Shown one piece after another: positions 1 to 11,172 of a stretch of DNA of 64,000 bases (its first letter is position 1; each line of letters begins with the position of its first letter). Where the stretch lies: the NCBI RefSeq assembly GCF_012317585.1, contig NZ_CP042909.1:124001-188000 (forward strand), read 5' to 3'. The notes under the pieces are model-generated. The model did not search any database, had not been told where the DNA came from, and saw nothing but the letters and a program-made list of their open reading frames with translations. Source of the DNA: Thermosulfurimonas marina (lineage in GTDB: Bacteria; Desulfobacterota; Thermodesulfobacteria; Thermodesulfobacteriales; Thermodesulfobacteriaceae). Both the position numbers and the translations under genes were made by a program.

Positions 1-558
1 AAGGATCTCCCGGGCTGCCGCCAGGGGAGTCTTTCGCGGGGCCAGATCCTCCGGGCACCAATGCATTTCAAGTTCGGCCCGGCCTTCTTGAGACTTTAAG
101 GTCACCGCCAGTTCCCCCTCCACTTGACCGAGTTCCTCCACCATGGCCCAGAAAAGGGCACAGAGTCCCGCCCGCAACCTCTGCCGGGGAAGAGAAATAT
201 GCGCCTCTTCCAGGTGGATCTCCTTTTTTACCCGGTGTTTGAAGGCCAGATCCGCCTCCCAAAAAAGGATCTCCCTTTCCAGAAACTCATGGAGGGGCCA
301 GGGGCCCTCTTCCTCGGAGGAAAGGTCCTCTTCGGCGGCTACCAGGAGATTAATCAGACGGTAGTGTTGGCGCTTAAGGCGCTCGAGATCTTCGGCAAGC
401 ACCTGGCGAGCTTTTTCCGGGAGGGAAAGATTCTGCAAGCGACCTGCCAGAAGTTCTACCTGCATGAGGGCGGCCTGCAAAGGCCCGCGCAGATTGTGCA
501 AATAACCCTTGAAAAGTAACCCCAAAGCCGCCGGACGCAAAAGCTCTTTCACTTCCAT
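1..558 (-). CDS. Histidine kinase-like protein (C-terminus beyond window edge)
   Basis: Read directly from the minus strand: an open frame of 186 codons from an ATG at 558 to the window edge, with no stop. A histidine phosphotransfer (DHp)-like helix lies at the very N-terminus, with His21 in the motif YLHNLRGPLQA, followed by a helical stretch and an acidic segment. The visible part of the ATPase region (about 130-186) is poorly conserved and its nucleotide-binding boxes are outside the window. There is no sensor domain, so it is either a cytosolic kinase or a phosphotransfer/CheA-like adaptor. It starts 33 nt after a CheX-like gene, suggesting a signalling pair at the end of the leftward gene train. 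The start codon has only a weak ribosome site. Family assignment is fairly safe; function is unknown. Confidence 0.6.
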   Translation of the reverse strand, partial: MEVKELLRPAALGLLFKGYLHNLRGPLQAALMQVELLAGRLQNLSLPEKARQVLAEDLERLKRQHYRLINLLVAAEEDLSSEEEGPWPLHEFLEREILFWEADLAFKHRVKKEIHLEEAHISLPRQRLRAGLCALFWAMVEELGQVEGELAVTLKSQEGRAELEMHWCPEDLAPRKTPLAAAREIL

Positions 559-591
559 TTCCGTTTGTTGTATGCGGGATGAAGGGAAAAG

Positions 592-1065
592 TCAAGAGTT
601 GGTGGATTTGTCGAGGCAAAATTCTACGATAATGGGATGCCCTTCTAGCTGAAATTCCACCGCTAAGACCGAGGATCGGCAGAGGGGATGAATGGTGTGG
701 TCTTTTCCGGTAACGATGGAGGGAGTGGAGGCCGAAAGGGAGATCCCTTCCTTTTCAAAGCGTCGGCGAAAGGCCCCACAGATCATGTTGGCCATCTCTC
801 CAGCGGCGTCTTCCACCTCTGGGGTAATCTCGCTGGGGGCCGTCCCGAAAAGGCTGGCCAGGATCTCAAAGAGGGCCTCCCGAGAAAAGGAAACCACGAA
901 GGCCCCGGAGGCCTTCTCCGCGGTAAGTCCCGAGATGGCCGAGATCTCTCCGAAGGCCACCCGATGATCCTTAAGGAAATTGCGCGTAAGCCGGGGAATC
1001 TTTCCGGTATAGGTCCCGATGACCTCCTCCACCGCCTCTTTGATAAAATTAACTAGTTTGCTCAC
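592..1065 (-). CDS. cheX: CheX-like chemotaxis phosphatase domain protein
   Basis: A 157-residue protein with the fold signature of the CheC/CheX family, which dephosphorylates CheY~P or similar receiver domains. The diagnostic acidic-Asn segment is near residues 85-100 (EDAAGEMANMICGAF), which fits the E-x2-N phosphatase motif. It is a single-domain cytosolic protein of normal length for CheX. The start is GTG at 1065, overlapping the end of the upstream Cys-cluster gene by 17 nt, so translation is probably coupled. The downstream neighbour is a histidine kinase-like gene, so the substrate may be a two-component receiver rather than flagellar CheY; no flagellar or che genes are in this window. 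Confidence 0.75.
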   Translation of the reverse strand: MSKLVNFIKEAVEEVIGTYTGKIPRLTRNFLKDHRVAFGEISAISGLTAEKASGAFVVSFSREALFEILASLFGTAPSEITPEVEDAAGEMANMICGAFRRRFEKEGISLSASTPSIVTGKDHTIHPLCRSSVLAVEFQLEGHPIIVEFCLDKSTNS

Positions 1066-1432
1066 TTTTCAGGGCCTTACAAAGATCTTCCCAGCGCACG
1101 TCTTCCCGAAAGCCCGGACAACTGGCCCGGATTATCTCAAAGTTTTCGGGATCCTTCAAGATACTGGGATGGAGCGGCCATTGCCGACAGCGATCCGGCT
1201 TGACCGGATGGATCCGGCAGAGCCCCTCTTGAGGGTCGTAAAAGATGCAATGGCCCTCTACCGTACGCATCTCCACCCTTTTTCCCTTTTTCACCAGATA
1301 TCTCTGGAAAAGTTCCTCTAGGGAGAGACCGAGGAAGGCCGCTATCCGTTCCCTTTCTTGGGGAGAGAGGGAGACCGTGCTCTCTCCCTGGCAACAGTAT
1401 CCGCAACGGCGGCATTCAAAGAGTGCTTTCAT
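1049..1432 (-). CDS. YkgJ-type cysteine cluster protein
   Basis: A 127-residue protein of the YkgJ/CxxCxxCC zinc- or iron-binding family. The N-terminal cluster is at residues 7-14 (CRRCGYCC), and further conserved cysteines occur at CIFYDP, CRIHPVKPDRC and in the C-terminal third (SCPGF), the set that defines this family. No catalytic activity is established for the family; metal binding is presumed. Its start overlaps the end of queC by 17 nt and its end overlaps cheX, so it sits in the middle of a tightly coupled leftward operon. Length is normal and no signal peptide is seen, so it is cytosolic. Confidence 0.8.
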   Translation of the reverse strand: MKALFECRRCGYCCQGESTVSLSPQERERIAAFLGLSLEELFQRYLVKKGKRVEMRTVEGHCIFYDPQEGLCRIHPVKPDRCRQWPLHPSILKDPENFEIIRASCPGFREDVRWEDLCKALKSEQTS

Positions 1433-2090
1433 AAGGGAGGGGATCCTTCAGTCCCGCCTCGGCAAAGGCCTTAAGGCGCAAGCGACAGGATTCGCAGCGT
1501 CCGCAGGCCACCACCTCTGCCTGGTAGCAAGACCAGGTCAGGTGAAAGGGAGCTCCGAGCCGGGCCCCCAGGCGCACAATCTCCGCCTTGGTGAGGTCAA
1601 TAAGCGGGGTCTCGATGCGGATGTGGGTCTCCGGCCGGGTGCCCTCTTCAATGGCCCGCTCAAAGGCTTCGAAAAAACGGCGCCGGCAGTCCGGATAACC
1701 GGAAAAGTCCACCTGATTGGCCCCGATGAAAATGGCCTCCGCCCCCAAGACCTCGGCCCAGGAGGCGGCAATAGCCAGAAAGTGGCCGTTCCGAAAGGGC
1801 ACATAAGTGACCGGAATGCGGGAGGGGTCTGGCTCCTCTTCAGGCACAGGGATCCGGGAATCCGTAAGGGCCGAGCCTCCAATGGCTTTGAGGGCCGGAA
1901 CTTCCGTGATCAGCCGATGGCGGGGCCGAAAAAACTCACAGAGATCCCGAAAGGCCTTCTCCTCTCGGACCTCGGTGCGCTGGCCGTATTTGAGGTGCAG
2001 GAAGGCCAGCTCGTACCTCTGGGCCGCCACCGCCGCGGTTACACAGGAATCCAACCCCCCGGAAAGAAGCACCACCGCCAACGGCTTCAA
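1416..2090 (-). CDS. queC: 7-cyano-7-deazaguanine synthase QueC
   Basis: A 224-residue enzyme that converts 7-carboxy-7-deazaguanine to preQ0 with ATP and ammonia, a step of queuosine/7-deazapurine synthesis. The ATP-pyrophosphatase P-loop SGGLDS is at residues 10-15, and the C-terminal zinc site (CYQAEVVACGRCESC, about 187-201) has the four expected cysteines. The start is TTG at 2090, overlapping the hicA stop as TTGA; this unusual start may result from insertion of the hicBA pair just upstream. No other queuosine genes are nearby. Assignment is firm. Confidence 0.93.
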   Translation of the reverse strand: MKPLAVVLLSGGLDSCVTAAVAAQRYELAFLHLKYGQRTEVREEKAFRDLCEFFRPRHRLITEVPALKAIGGSALTDSRIPVPEEEPDPSRIPVTYVPFRNGHFLAIAASWAEVLGAEAIFIGANQVDFSGYPDCRRRFFEAFERAIEEGTRPETHIRIETPLIDLTKAEIVRLGARLGAPFHLTWSCYQAEVVACGRCESCRLRLKAFAEAGLKDPLPYESTL

Positions 2091-2296
2091 CTTGAAGACC
2101 CTTCTTCACTAACTATTTCCAGTAATTGTTTTACAATTTTAGGATGCAAATTTTTACCGCTATGAAAGGGCAAAACAAACCGTTTTTCTTTCTTTTTGTA
2201 AATTTTATGACTCCCTTTAAATCTAATCAATTCAAATCCTGCCTGTAATAGCAACTTTTCCGCTTCAACAGCAGTTAATCTTGGTAGTTTAGGCAA
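2087..2296 (-). CDS. hicA: HicA-type toxin (mRNA interferase)
   Basis: A 69-residue protein of the HicA family, small double-stranded-RNA-binding-fold ribonucleases that cleave mRNA and arrest translation. The catalytic histidine lies in the motif FKGSHKIYKK (about residues 25-34), and a second conserved patch is LPFHSGKNLHPKIVKQLL. It follows its antitoxin hicB with an 8-nt overlap (antitoxin first, toxin second) and its TGA overlaps the queC TTG. The gene is markedly richer in A+T than the genes on both sides, which suggests recent acquisition. It looks intact. Confidence 0.88.
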   Translation of the reverse strand: MPKLPRLTAVEAEKLLLQAGFELIRFKGSHKIYKKKEKRFVLPFHSGKNLHPKIVKQLLEIVSEEGSSS

Positions 2297-2518
2297 GGTT
2301 TATTTCTAAAGATGTAGCCAAAATCTCTTTATTTAACAAAAGTTTCCTTTCTTCTTCATCTAACGTTTCCAAATAAAGTTCTATAGCTTCTTTGATGTTT
2401 TTTAAAACTTCTTCTAAAGTATCTCCCTGACTATGGCAACCTTTCAATTCTGGACAATAGGCGTAATAACCAAATTCATCTTTTTCGATCACCACCGTGA
2501 CTTTCACTTTTCCTTCCA

Positions 2519-2519
<1 letters not shown>
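2289..2519 (-). CDS. hicB: HicB-type antitoxin
   Basis: A 76-residue protein with the HicB partial RNase H fold (FGYYAYCPELKGCHSQGDT, then an amphipathic helix), the domain that binds and blocks HicA. It is the short form: no C-terminal ribbon-helix-helix or HTH DNA-binding domain is present, so self-repression by this protein alone is doubtful. The ATG at 2519 overlaps the ahcY stop (TAATG), so it would be translated with ahcY; no separate promoter was seen. Base composition is A+T-rich like hicA. Homologous short HicB proteins also occur singly, but the adjacent HicA supports a true toxin-antitoxin pair. Confidence 0.87.
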
Positions 2520-4946
<2,427 letters not shown>

Positions 4947-5038
4947 TTCTAACCTCCTTCCGAATTCAGGGCTAAAGAAAGCCAAGTTTCTAGAAATTGT
5001 CAAGGTTGGGCGCACTCCCGGCACGCCAAAACCCTTCT

Positions 5039-5191
5039 TCAACCCTTCCGCCCAAGATAGGCCTCGGAGCGTTCATAAATAGGCCTTCCACAGATCTCAC
5101 AGGAAGGAAGCCTCTGCCCCCGAAAACCCCGCAGAAGATAATCCCAGAGGTACTCCGCCCAGGTCTTGGGGTCTTTTCCCGGGAATCTCAT
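5039..5191 (-). CDS. Small 50-residue protein with one CxxC, coupled to ppcA
   Basis: A 50-codon frame between ppcA and metK. Its ATG overlaps the ppcA stop codon as ATGA, a typical arrangement for translational coupling. The product starts [20 protein letters not shown] and carries a single CxxC at residues 31-34 (CEICGRP) followed by a basic C-terminus. With only one CxxC it could hold zinc as a dimer or with His/Glu ligands, or be a short zinc-ribbon-like peptide. I do not recognise the family. Support comes from coupling, sensible composition and the gap otherwise being empty. Confidence 0.55.
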   Translation of the reverse strand: MRFPGKDPKTWAEYLWDYLLRGFRGQRLPSCEICGRPIYERSEAYLGRKG

Positions 5192-6675
5192 CCTAAAAAT
5201 CTCCGCCGGTAGGCGGCCTCTACAATGAGATCCGAGAGGTTCCCGGGGTCCTTCTGCCTAAGCCGGCTGAGAATCCGGGAGGTAACCTCTTGGTGGACCG
5301 GATCCGGCTGTACCTCTAGGGGGAGGGTATTCACCACCTCCAGGGCCTGAATCACCGCCTGGCGGACCTCCTGCGGCAAAAGCTCCAATACCCGGAAGTT
5401 GAAGTATTGCAGGGCCCGCGAAAGATCGGCCTCCAGCCCCCGGTAAAGATGACGGAGATCGGAAAGCTCTGCAGGCTCAAGCGCATTGAGTCCCAGGATC
5501 TCCGGAGGAAGCCCTAGGGAATAGCAGGCCCCGCAAAAACCGATAGCCCGCGGAAGGGTCACCCGGCCCAGACTCCGCGAGTACCCAAAAAGCCCTACGT
5601 GGAGTTTCCGCATCCGGCGCCGAGGGATGTCCCGGGCCACGCGATTCACCAGAGGGGCCAGGCCCTCAATAAGGCGCTGATACTCCTCGGAGGTCTTTTC
5701 GATAGTCATCGTAGCCAAATTTTCATCGAATTCTTCAAGGGGATAGCGTACAAAGTTGTGAATCTTCTTTATGGCGGAAATGACCTCCTCGATAGGATGA
5801 TCGTATTTGAAGGCCGACTGCACCGTGAAGGTCTCTACGCAGGGGTATTCCCGCAGGACCTGTTCCACGGTGGCCGGGGAGAGATTGCCCCGGAAGGGGG
5901 GCGAGCCGGCCCCCAGGATAGGATAAATCTCGATCCCCAAACGCGAGGCCAGATCCTGAAGCCGTCTCAGAGCTAATTTATTGGCCAGCACCGCCGCCAC
6001 GGAGCCATAGTTCAGAGCCGGGTCCGAGCGGGCCAGAAAGACCCGTAAATAAGGAAAGTCTTTATCCTGCAGATACTCTTCCAGGATCTCTTGCGCCCGG
6101 AGCATGCTCGGGATGTCCTCAAAGAGGGGAATCACCTGTATACTTTCCGGACGGAACTCCCCCACCCACTCCGCAAGGGTGATGTCCCCCTCATAAATAG
6201 GTTGATACTGTTTTTCGGAGATGAAATGACGGTAAAAGTAATAGACCCGGTTTAATTCCCGGGCGCAGGTGGTCATGGGGAGGATGACCTCAAAGATAGG
6301 GGGCTTGCAACCCTCTCCGTAAAAGAGACAGGCCGCATCCATGGAACGGGGAATGCTCTCCAGGGCCTCCACCAGGATCTTGGCCTCCTCCCTTTCTACA
6401 GAAGGGTTGGGCACCCGCAGGGTCAGGAAACAGTCCTCCCCCAGACGGCGTTCCTTAAAGAAATGGGAATACCGGGTAAGAAGTTTCTTGACCACGAAGT
6501 CATCCACCTCTTTGCCCTCGCTATCCCACATCTGTTCGTCGCAACCCAGATGGGAAAAGGCGTAGTAGGCCTCCTGAATTTCGTCTTCCCCGGACATATC
6601 CGGGGTTTCTGCAAAAAAGGGCAGGGAGACATTGTCAGGGTGCTGGGTAGACATCACCCGAGGTATCTTGCGCAT
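5188..6675 (-). CDS. ppcA: Phosphoenolpyruvate carboxylase, archaeal type
   Basis: A 495-residue protein matching the archaeal-type PEP carboxylase (PpcA), which carboxylates PEP to oxaloacetate to refill the TCA cycle or for autotrophic carbon fixation. The diagnostic N-terminus IPRVMSTQHPDN is present, and the length is about half that of the usual bacterial Ppc (about 900). Other conserved blocks include YEGDITLAEWVGEF, GAGSPPFRGNL and TVQSAFKYDHP. Start ATG at 6675 has a GGAGGAGG ribosome site. This type is typical of archaea and reported in only a few bacteria, so it is informative about lineage or gene transfer. It lacks the allosteric-site sequence of the long form. Confidence 0.93.
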   Translation of the reverse strand: MRKIPRVMSTQHPDNVSLPFFAETPDMSGEDEIQEAYYAFSHLGCDEQMWDSEGKEVDDFVVKKLLTRYSHFFKERRLGEDCFLTLRVPNPSVEREEAKILVEALESIPRSMDAACLFYGEGCKPPIFEVILPMTTCARELNRVYYFYRHFISEKQYQPIYEGDITLAEWVGEFRPESIQVIPLFEDIPSMLRAQEILEEYLQDKDFPYLRVFLARSDPALNYGSVAAVLANKLALRRLQDLASRLGIEIYPILGAGSPPFRGNLSPATVEQVLREYPCVETFTVQSAFKYDHPIEEVISAIKKIHNFVRYPLEEFDENLATMTIEKTSEEYQRLIEGLAPLVNRVARDIPRRRMRKLHVGLFGYSRSLGRVTLPRAIGFCGACYSLGLPPEILGLNALEPAELSDLRHLYRGLEADLSRALQYFNFRVLELLPQEVRQAVIQALEVVNTLPLEVQPDPVHQEVTSRILSRLRQKDPGNLSDLIVEAAYRRRFLG

Positions 6676-6701
6676 ACCCTCCTCCTAAACGACGACAAAT
6701 T

Positions 6702-7499
6702 TTAGCGACGACGGGGTTGAGCGAGCTTTTCCAGGACCTTCTCGAAATGCTCCTGGGTTACCTTGAGGGCCCCCCATAGGGTGTCTGTAGAAAGGCCCAT
6801 ATAGGCCGCCCCTCGGACCAATTCCTCTTCCGGAAATTCCCTCCGATTCACCATCTCGTTAGCAAAATAGATACAGTACACCAGGGCCGTGTCGGTTTTA
6901 GACTCCCTGGGGACATGGTGATAGACAATGGCCTGAAAGAGTTCCTCCGGAAAATCAAAACATTTGGCCACTAAAAGGCCCACCTCGGTATGGTCTTCGG
7001 GAAGATCCACTTCTTGACAGAGAAATTGGGGAATCTTGCCCACGTCATGTAGGACTCCGGCCGTGGCCAAAACCGTAGGCTCAAGGGCTAGGAGTTGGGC
7101 CGAGGGCTGAGGCGTGCTCTTGAGGATGTTTTTGTAAAGTTCCTTGGCCAAGTAGGCCACCCATTGCGAATGGGCCCAAAGGGGATTTAGCCGGGGGTGA
7201 CTTTTAAAAAAGGAAACGGTAAGCACCAAGAGGCGCAGATTCACCAGCCCCAGAAGGACCACGGCATGCGCCACGGAGGAGATCTTCCGGGGAAATCCGT
7301 AATAAGGGGAATTCACCACCCGGAGGATCTCAGCGGTAAGGGCCGGGTCTTTTTCTATGATCCGGGCCAGATGATCGAGATTGGTCCTCTCCGAGCGGAT
7401 GGCCTCTTCTAGCTCGGCCACCACCTCGTAGCTTGCACTGAGTTTACGAAAGCACTCCTCATAACGAGTACAATCAAGCTCCATAGGTCTATCATACAC
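6702..7499 (-). CDS. HDOD domain signalling protein
   Basis: A 265-residue protein made of one HDOD domain, a degenerate HD-type output domain found in bacterial signal transduction. Visible marks are the N-terminal DPALTAEILRVVNSPYYG stretch (about 50-67) and a later LHDVGKIPQFL and YHHVP set (about 150-205), so this copy keeps several HD-type residues. The function of HDOD proteins is mostly unknown; they regulate development, motility or stress in some species. The start is GTG at 7499, or the ATG five codons later. It is 3 nt downstream of copA and 26 nt upstream of ppcA, an unusual placement with no obvious functional link. Confidence 0.85.
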   Translation of the reverse strand: MYDRPMELDCTRYEECFRKLSASYEVVAELEEAIRSERTNLDHLARIIEKDPALTAEILRVVNSPYYGFPRKISSVAHAVVLLGLVNLRLLVLTVSFFKSHPRLNPLWAHSQWVAYLAKELYKNILKSTPQPSAQLLALEPTVLATAGVLHDVGKIPQFLCQEVDLPEDHTEVGLLVAKCFDFPEELFQAIVYHHVPRESKTDTALVYCIYFANEMVNRREFPEEELVRGAAYMGLSTDTLWGALKVTQEHFEKVLEKLAQPRRR

Positions 7500-7502
7500 C
7501 CT

Positions 7503-9728
7503 TTAGGAAAATTTTTTCAATCTCAGGGCGTTGGTGACCACGGAGACCGAAGAGAAGGCCATGGCTGCAGCAGCAATGGCCGGGTTGAGTCGCAGCCCGA
7601 AAAAGGGATAAAAGACCCCGGCGGCCACGGGTATGGCCAACACATTGTAGGCAAAGGCCCAGAAGAGGTTTTGCTTGATGACCCTCAGGGTCGCCCGACA
7701 GAGTCTTACCGTGAGGGGGACCAAGCGCAGATCCGGCCGCATGAGGGCCGCATCTGCGGACTCCAGGGCGATGTCTGTGCCGCTCGAAAGGGCCACCCCC
7801 AGATCGGCCCGGGCCAGCGCCGGGGCGTCGTTCACTCCATCGCCCACCATGAGGACCCTCTCCCCCCGGGCCTGGAGCTCGGCAATCTTCCCGGCCTTTT
7901 CTTCCGGAAGAACCTGGGCCAGGAAATCATCCAGGGCCAGCTCCTGGGCCATGGTCTGGGCGGTGGCCTGGTTGTCCCCGGTGAGCATGAGGACCCGAAG
8001 TCCCAGGTTCCGCAACTCCTGCACCACCTCCCTGGCCTCCGGCCGAAGGGTATCGGCCAGGGAAAGGCCCCCAATCACCTGTTGATCCCTAGCCACTAGG
8101 ATCACCGTGCGCCCGGCCCGGGCTTCCTCCGCCAAGCGGGCCTCCACCTCTGAAGGGACCTCGGCTTCCAGCCTTATCCATTCCGGACGTCCCACGCGGA
8201 TCCGCGCTCCCTCCACCAATCCTGTAAGCCCCCGGCCGGGTTCGGCCTGCACCTCCCGGGCCTCGGGAAGGGTTTTCCCTTCAACCGCAGAGACCACCGC
8301 CTGGGAAAGGGGGTGTTCGGAGTGCCGCTCGAGGGCCGCGGCCAAGACCAGGACGGCCTCCGGACTCTCCCCCGAAGCCGCAAAGGGGGTCTGTACCCGG
8401 GGTTTCCCCACGGTGAGGGTTCCGGTTTTATCGAAGACACAGGTGGTAACCCGGGCCCCTTCCTCAAGGGCCAGAGCGTTTTTGATAAGGACTCCCAGCT
8501 CCGCGGCCCGCCCGGTGGCCACCATCACCGCTGCCGGAGTGGCCAGCCCCATGGCACAGGGACAGGCGATCACCAGGACGGAAACAAAACTTACCAGGGC
8601 GTTGACTAGGCGGGGTTCCGGCCCCAAGAAGTACCAGACCCCCAAGGTGATTCCCGCAAGCACCAGCACTACGGGTACGAAGATCCCGGCCACCCGATCG
8701 GCCAGGCGCTGAATGCGGGCCTTGGAACCCTGGGCCTCTTCCACCAACCGGGCAATGGTGGCCAATACCGTATCCCGACCCACCTTTTCCACCCGGAAAC
8801 GAAAAACTCCGTACTGATTGAGGGTTCCGCCGATCACCCACGCTCCGGGCCCCTTTTCCACCGGCAGACTCTCGCCCGTAAGCATGGATTCGTCCACGGT
8901 AGTGTGACCTTCAAGGATTATCCCGTCGGCGGGAATCCTCTCTCCGGGTCGCACCACCACCACGTCCCCGGGCACGAGTTCCTCGGCCGGAATCTCCTGC
9001 TCCTTCCCTTCCCGCACCACCCGCGCCGTAGGGGGAGCGAGGGAAAGGAGTCGTTTTACGGCTTCGCTGGCCCGGCCCCGGGCCCGCACTTCCAGATAGC
9101 GGCCCAGGAGCACAAAAGCCACAATCATGGCCGCCGAGTCGAAGTAAACGTGAAGGGGGAGCCCCGCAGCCCGGAAGGCCCCGGGAAAGAAGGTCACCGC
9201 CGCGGAGTAGAGGTAGGCCGCAAGCGTCCCTAAGGCTACCAGGGTATTCATGTCCGCAGCTCGATGGGCCAGAGCTTTGGCCGCCCCGCGCAAAAACTCC
9301 CAGCCGGCAAAAAATTCCACCGGGGTAGCCAGAAAGAAAAGGACAAGGTGTCGCCCTTCGAGGGGAAAGTTCCGTACCCAAGGAAAAAGTCGTTCCATGG
9401 AAAGGATAAAAATGGGTGGGGCAAGGACCCAGGCCACCAGAAGGCGTCGGCGCAATTCCGAAAGCCTTTGGTCTTCTTTCGCGGCCCTTCCCTCCTCTAC
9501 GGCCCCTAAGAATTGGTATCCCTCTTCTTCTATGGCTCTCTGGAAATCCTCCGGCCCGGTGCGTGTGGGATCATAGACCACCCGTACCGTCCCTGCGGCA
9601 AAGTTCACCGCGGCCTCGGAGACTCCGGGAAGACGGGAAAGGGCCTTTTCGATGCGGGCCGCACAGGCCGCACAACTCATGCCCCCTACCCGAAAAAGCC
9701 CTTCGGTACGAGAGGGACCTCCGGCCAT
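7503..9728 (-). CDS. copA: Copper-exporting P1B-type ATPase
   Basis: A 741-residue inner-membrane pump. Order: one N-terminal heavy-metal-associated domain ([12 protein letters not shown], about 15-26), membrane helices, actuator TGES, the metal-binding CPC of the membrane helix ([12 protein letters not shown], about 390-401), phosphorylation motif DKTGTLT, and the hinge [16 protein letters not shown]. The CPC motif plus a CxxC metal domain indicates Cu(I) or Ag(I) export. Its ATG overlaps the copZ stop (TGATG), so chaperone and pump are co-translated. One metal-binding domain is usual for bacteria. Confidence 0.95.
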   Translation of the reverse strand: MAGGPSRTEGLFRVGGMSCAACAARIEKALSRLPGVSEAAVNFAAGTVRVVYDPTRTGPEDFQRAIEEEGYQFLGAVEEGRAAKEDQRLSELRRRLLVAWVLAPPIFILSMERLFPWVRNFPLEGRHLVLFFLATPVEFFAGWEFLRGAAKALAHRAADMNTLVALGTLAAYLYSAAVTFFPGAFRAAGLPLHVYFDSAAMIVAFVLLGRYLEVRARGRASEAVKRLLSLAPPTARVVREGKEQEIPAEELVPGDVVVVRPGERIPADGIILEGHTTVDESMLTGESLPVEKGPGAWVIGGTLNQYGVFRFRVEKVGRDTVLATIARLVEEAQGSKARIQRLADRVAGIFVPVVLVLAGITLGVWYFLGPEPRLVNALVSFVSVLVIACPCAMGLATPAAVMVATGRAAELGVLIKNALALEEGARVTTCVFDKTGTLTVGKPRVQTPFAASGESPEAVLVLAAALERHSEHPLSQAVVSAVEGKTLPEAREVQAEPGRGLTGLVEGARIRVGRPEWIRLEAEVPSEVEARLAEEARAGRTVILVARDQQVIGGLSLADTLRPEAREVVQELRNLGLRVLMLTGDNQATAQTMAQELALDDFLAQVLPEEKAGKIAELQARGERVLMVGDGVNDAPALARADLGVALSSGTDIALESADAALMRPDLRLVPLTVRLCRATLRVIKQNLFWAFAYNVLAIPVAAGVFYPFFGLRLNPAIAAAAMAFSSVSVVTNALRLKKFS

Positions 9729-9937
9729 CAGGCCCCCTCCACCCGGTAGCCCGCCTCTTCGATAGCCCGCGCAATCTCCGAAAGAGAAAGATCTTCCGGT
9801 TTCTCGAAGGTGGCCGTACCACTGGTCAGATCTACCCGCACATTCTTTACCCCGGGAAGCCCTTCCAGGGCCTTGGTTACCCTCCGCACACAGTGCTCAC
9901 AACTCATCCCGCTAATCTTCACTTTGGTTTCCGCCAT
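9728..9937 (-). CDS. copZ: Copper chaperone CopZ-like (HMA domain)
   Basis: A 69-residue single HMA domain with the Cu(I)-binding motif GMSCEHC (about residues 9-15) and the usual fold ending in [10 protein letters not shown]. It delivers Cu(I) to the N-terminal domain of CopA, encoded immediately downstream. The frame is open further upstream, but the ATG at 9937 is chosen because of the strong GGAGGAAGAG ribosome site and because the domain begins right after it. It is the first gene of the leftward train and is preceded by an inverted repeat that may be an operator. Confidence 0.92.
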   Translation of the reverse strand: MAETKVKISGMSCEHCVRRVTKALEGLPGVKNVRVDLTSGTATFEKPEDLSLSEIARAIEEAGYRVEGA

Positions 9938-9991
9938 CTCTTCCTCCCATAAATTTGGATTTATTTTACTAAGATAATCCCTCTTCCCCTT

Positions 9992-10030
9992 ACCGTAAAG
10001 AGCGTTTCCGAAGATGGGGCCCTTTACGGT
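9992..10030. promoter_or_regulatory. Perfect 9-bp inverted repeat in the copZ/mscS divergent region
   Basis: ACCGTAAAG at 9992-10000 and its exact complement CTTTACGGT at 10022-10030, separated by 21 nt, lie in the 146-nt gap between divergent copZ and the MscS gene. The left arm is close to where a -35 element for copZ would be expected. The spacing of about three helical turns centre to centre suits a dimeric regulator or two half-sites. It does not look like the known CopY or CsoR operators. It is inferred to be an operator from symmetry and position only. Confidence 0.4.
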
Positions 10031-10083
10031 GTGCCCGCTGTCCCGAAACATGGTACCTGTAAAAAGAAAAACAGGAGGCCGGG

Positions 10084-11172
10084 ATGAAAGCCCTTTCCTG
10101 GAATCTGCAGGAGGCGCTCTGGGCCGCGGGAATTCTATTGCTCTCTTCGGGGACGGCCTTTTTCGTCTATCTCCTCCTTTTCAAAGTCCTGAGATCCTGG
10201 GCTTCAAAGACCAGCAGTAAGCTTGACGACTCCCTGGTAAAACACAGCCGCGCCCCTCTGAAGCTCTTTTTCCCCCTCCTTGGCCTGTGGCTTTCTCTTC
10301 CCGCCCTTCAGCTTCCGGGAGAACTGCTCTCCCTTTTGAAACACCTGATCGAACTCCTGATCATCTTCTCTCTGGCCTGGCTGGGGATAAGGGGCACCTA
10401 TGTGGCGGAAGATCTGGTGATGAGTCACTACGATCTGACGGCCAAAGACAACCTCCAGGCCCGAAAGATTTATACCCAGGTGAACGTTTTAAAGAAGATC
10501 ACCATCAGTCTCATATTCGTTCTGTCTCTGGCTTGCATCCTTATGAGTTTCGAGGAGTTGAGAAAGTTGGGCCTCAGCCTGCTGGCCTCCGCAGGGCTAG
10601 CCGGTCTGGTTCTCGGTTTAGCTGCTCAGCGCACCATTGCCACCCTCATTGCCGGAATCCAGATAGCCATCACCCAACCCATAAGGATCGATGACGTGGT
10701 GGTCGTGGAGGGCGAATGGGGTCGGATAGAGGAGATCACCCTCACCTATGTAGTGGTGCGCATCTGGGACCTGCGGCGGCTCATCCTCCCCATAAGCTAT
10801 TTCCTTGAGAAACCCTTTCAGAACTGGACCCGGACGGAGGCCGCCATTTTGGGGACCGTTTATCTCTACACCGATTACACTATCCCCGTCCAGGCGGTCC
10901 GGGAGGAACTGGGGAGAATTCTCAAGGAGTCTCCCCTCTGGGATGGGAAGGTCTGGGCCCTTCAGGTAACGGAGGCCACCCCTCAGACCGTAGAACTCAG
11001 GGCCCTTATGAGCGCTCCGGATTCTTCGACGGCCTGGAATTTGAGGTGCGAGGTCAGAGAGAAGCTCATAGACTTCATCCAGCGAAACTATCCGCAGAGT
11101 CTACCCAGGGTAAGGGCCGAGCTGGAGAAGATCCCTCTAAATCCGGGCACGCTTGCCGGGAAAAAGGCTTAG
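10084..11172 (+). CDS. MscS-family mechanosensitive channel
   Basis: A 362-residue membrane protein. Hydrophobic segments occupy about residues 10-30, 65-85, 90-110, 135-155 and 160-190; the last is the pore-lining helix, recognisable by its Gly/Ala-rich pattern (GLAGLVLGLAAQ). The beta domain follows (IRIDDVVVVEGEWGRIEEI, about 200-218), then the cytoplasmic C-terminal domain. It releases solutes on hypo-osmotic shock. The ATG at 10084 has AGGAGG upstream. It diverges from copZ. More transmembrane helices than E. coli MscS are present, closer to the larger YnaI/YbdG-like subclass, but the subtype is not certain. Confidence 0.9.
   Translation: MKALSWNLQEALWAAGILLLSSGTAFFVYLLLFKVLRSWASKTSSKLDDSLVKHSRAPLKLFFPLLGLWLSLPALQLPGELLSLLKHLIELLIIFSLAWLGIRGTYVAEDLVMSHYDLTAKDNLQARKIYTQVNVLKKITISLIFVLSLACILMSFEELRKLGLSLLASAGLAGLVLGLAAQRTIATLIAGIQIAITQPIRIDDVVVVEGEWGRIEEITLTYVVVRIWDLRRLILPISYFLEKPFQNWTRTEAAILGTVYLYTDYTIPVQAVREELGRILKESPLWDGKVWALQVTEATPQTVELRALMSAPDSSTAWNLRCEVREKLIDFIQRNYPQSLPRVRAELEKIPLNPGTLAGKKA

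Noticed and set aside
1245-2165. Plus-strand open frame of 306 codons opposite queC and the Cys-cluster gene
   Set aside because: It lies antisense to two recognisable coupled genes; its translation is low-complexity, rich in Gly, Pro and Arg, as expected of an antisense shadow in G+C-rich DNA.
4947-5038. SAM riboswitch upstream of metK, or before metY at 21714-21819
   Set aside because: Neither gap is long enough or shows the paired elements of a SAM-I type riboswitch.
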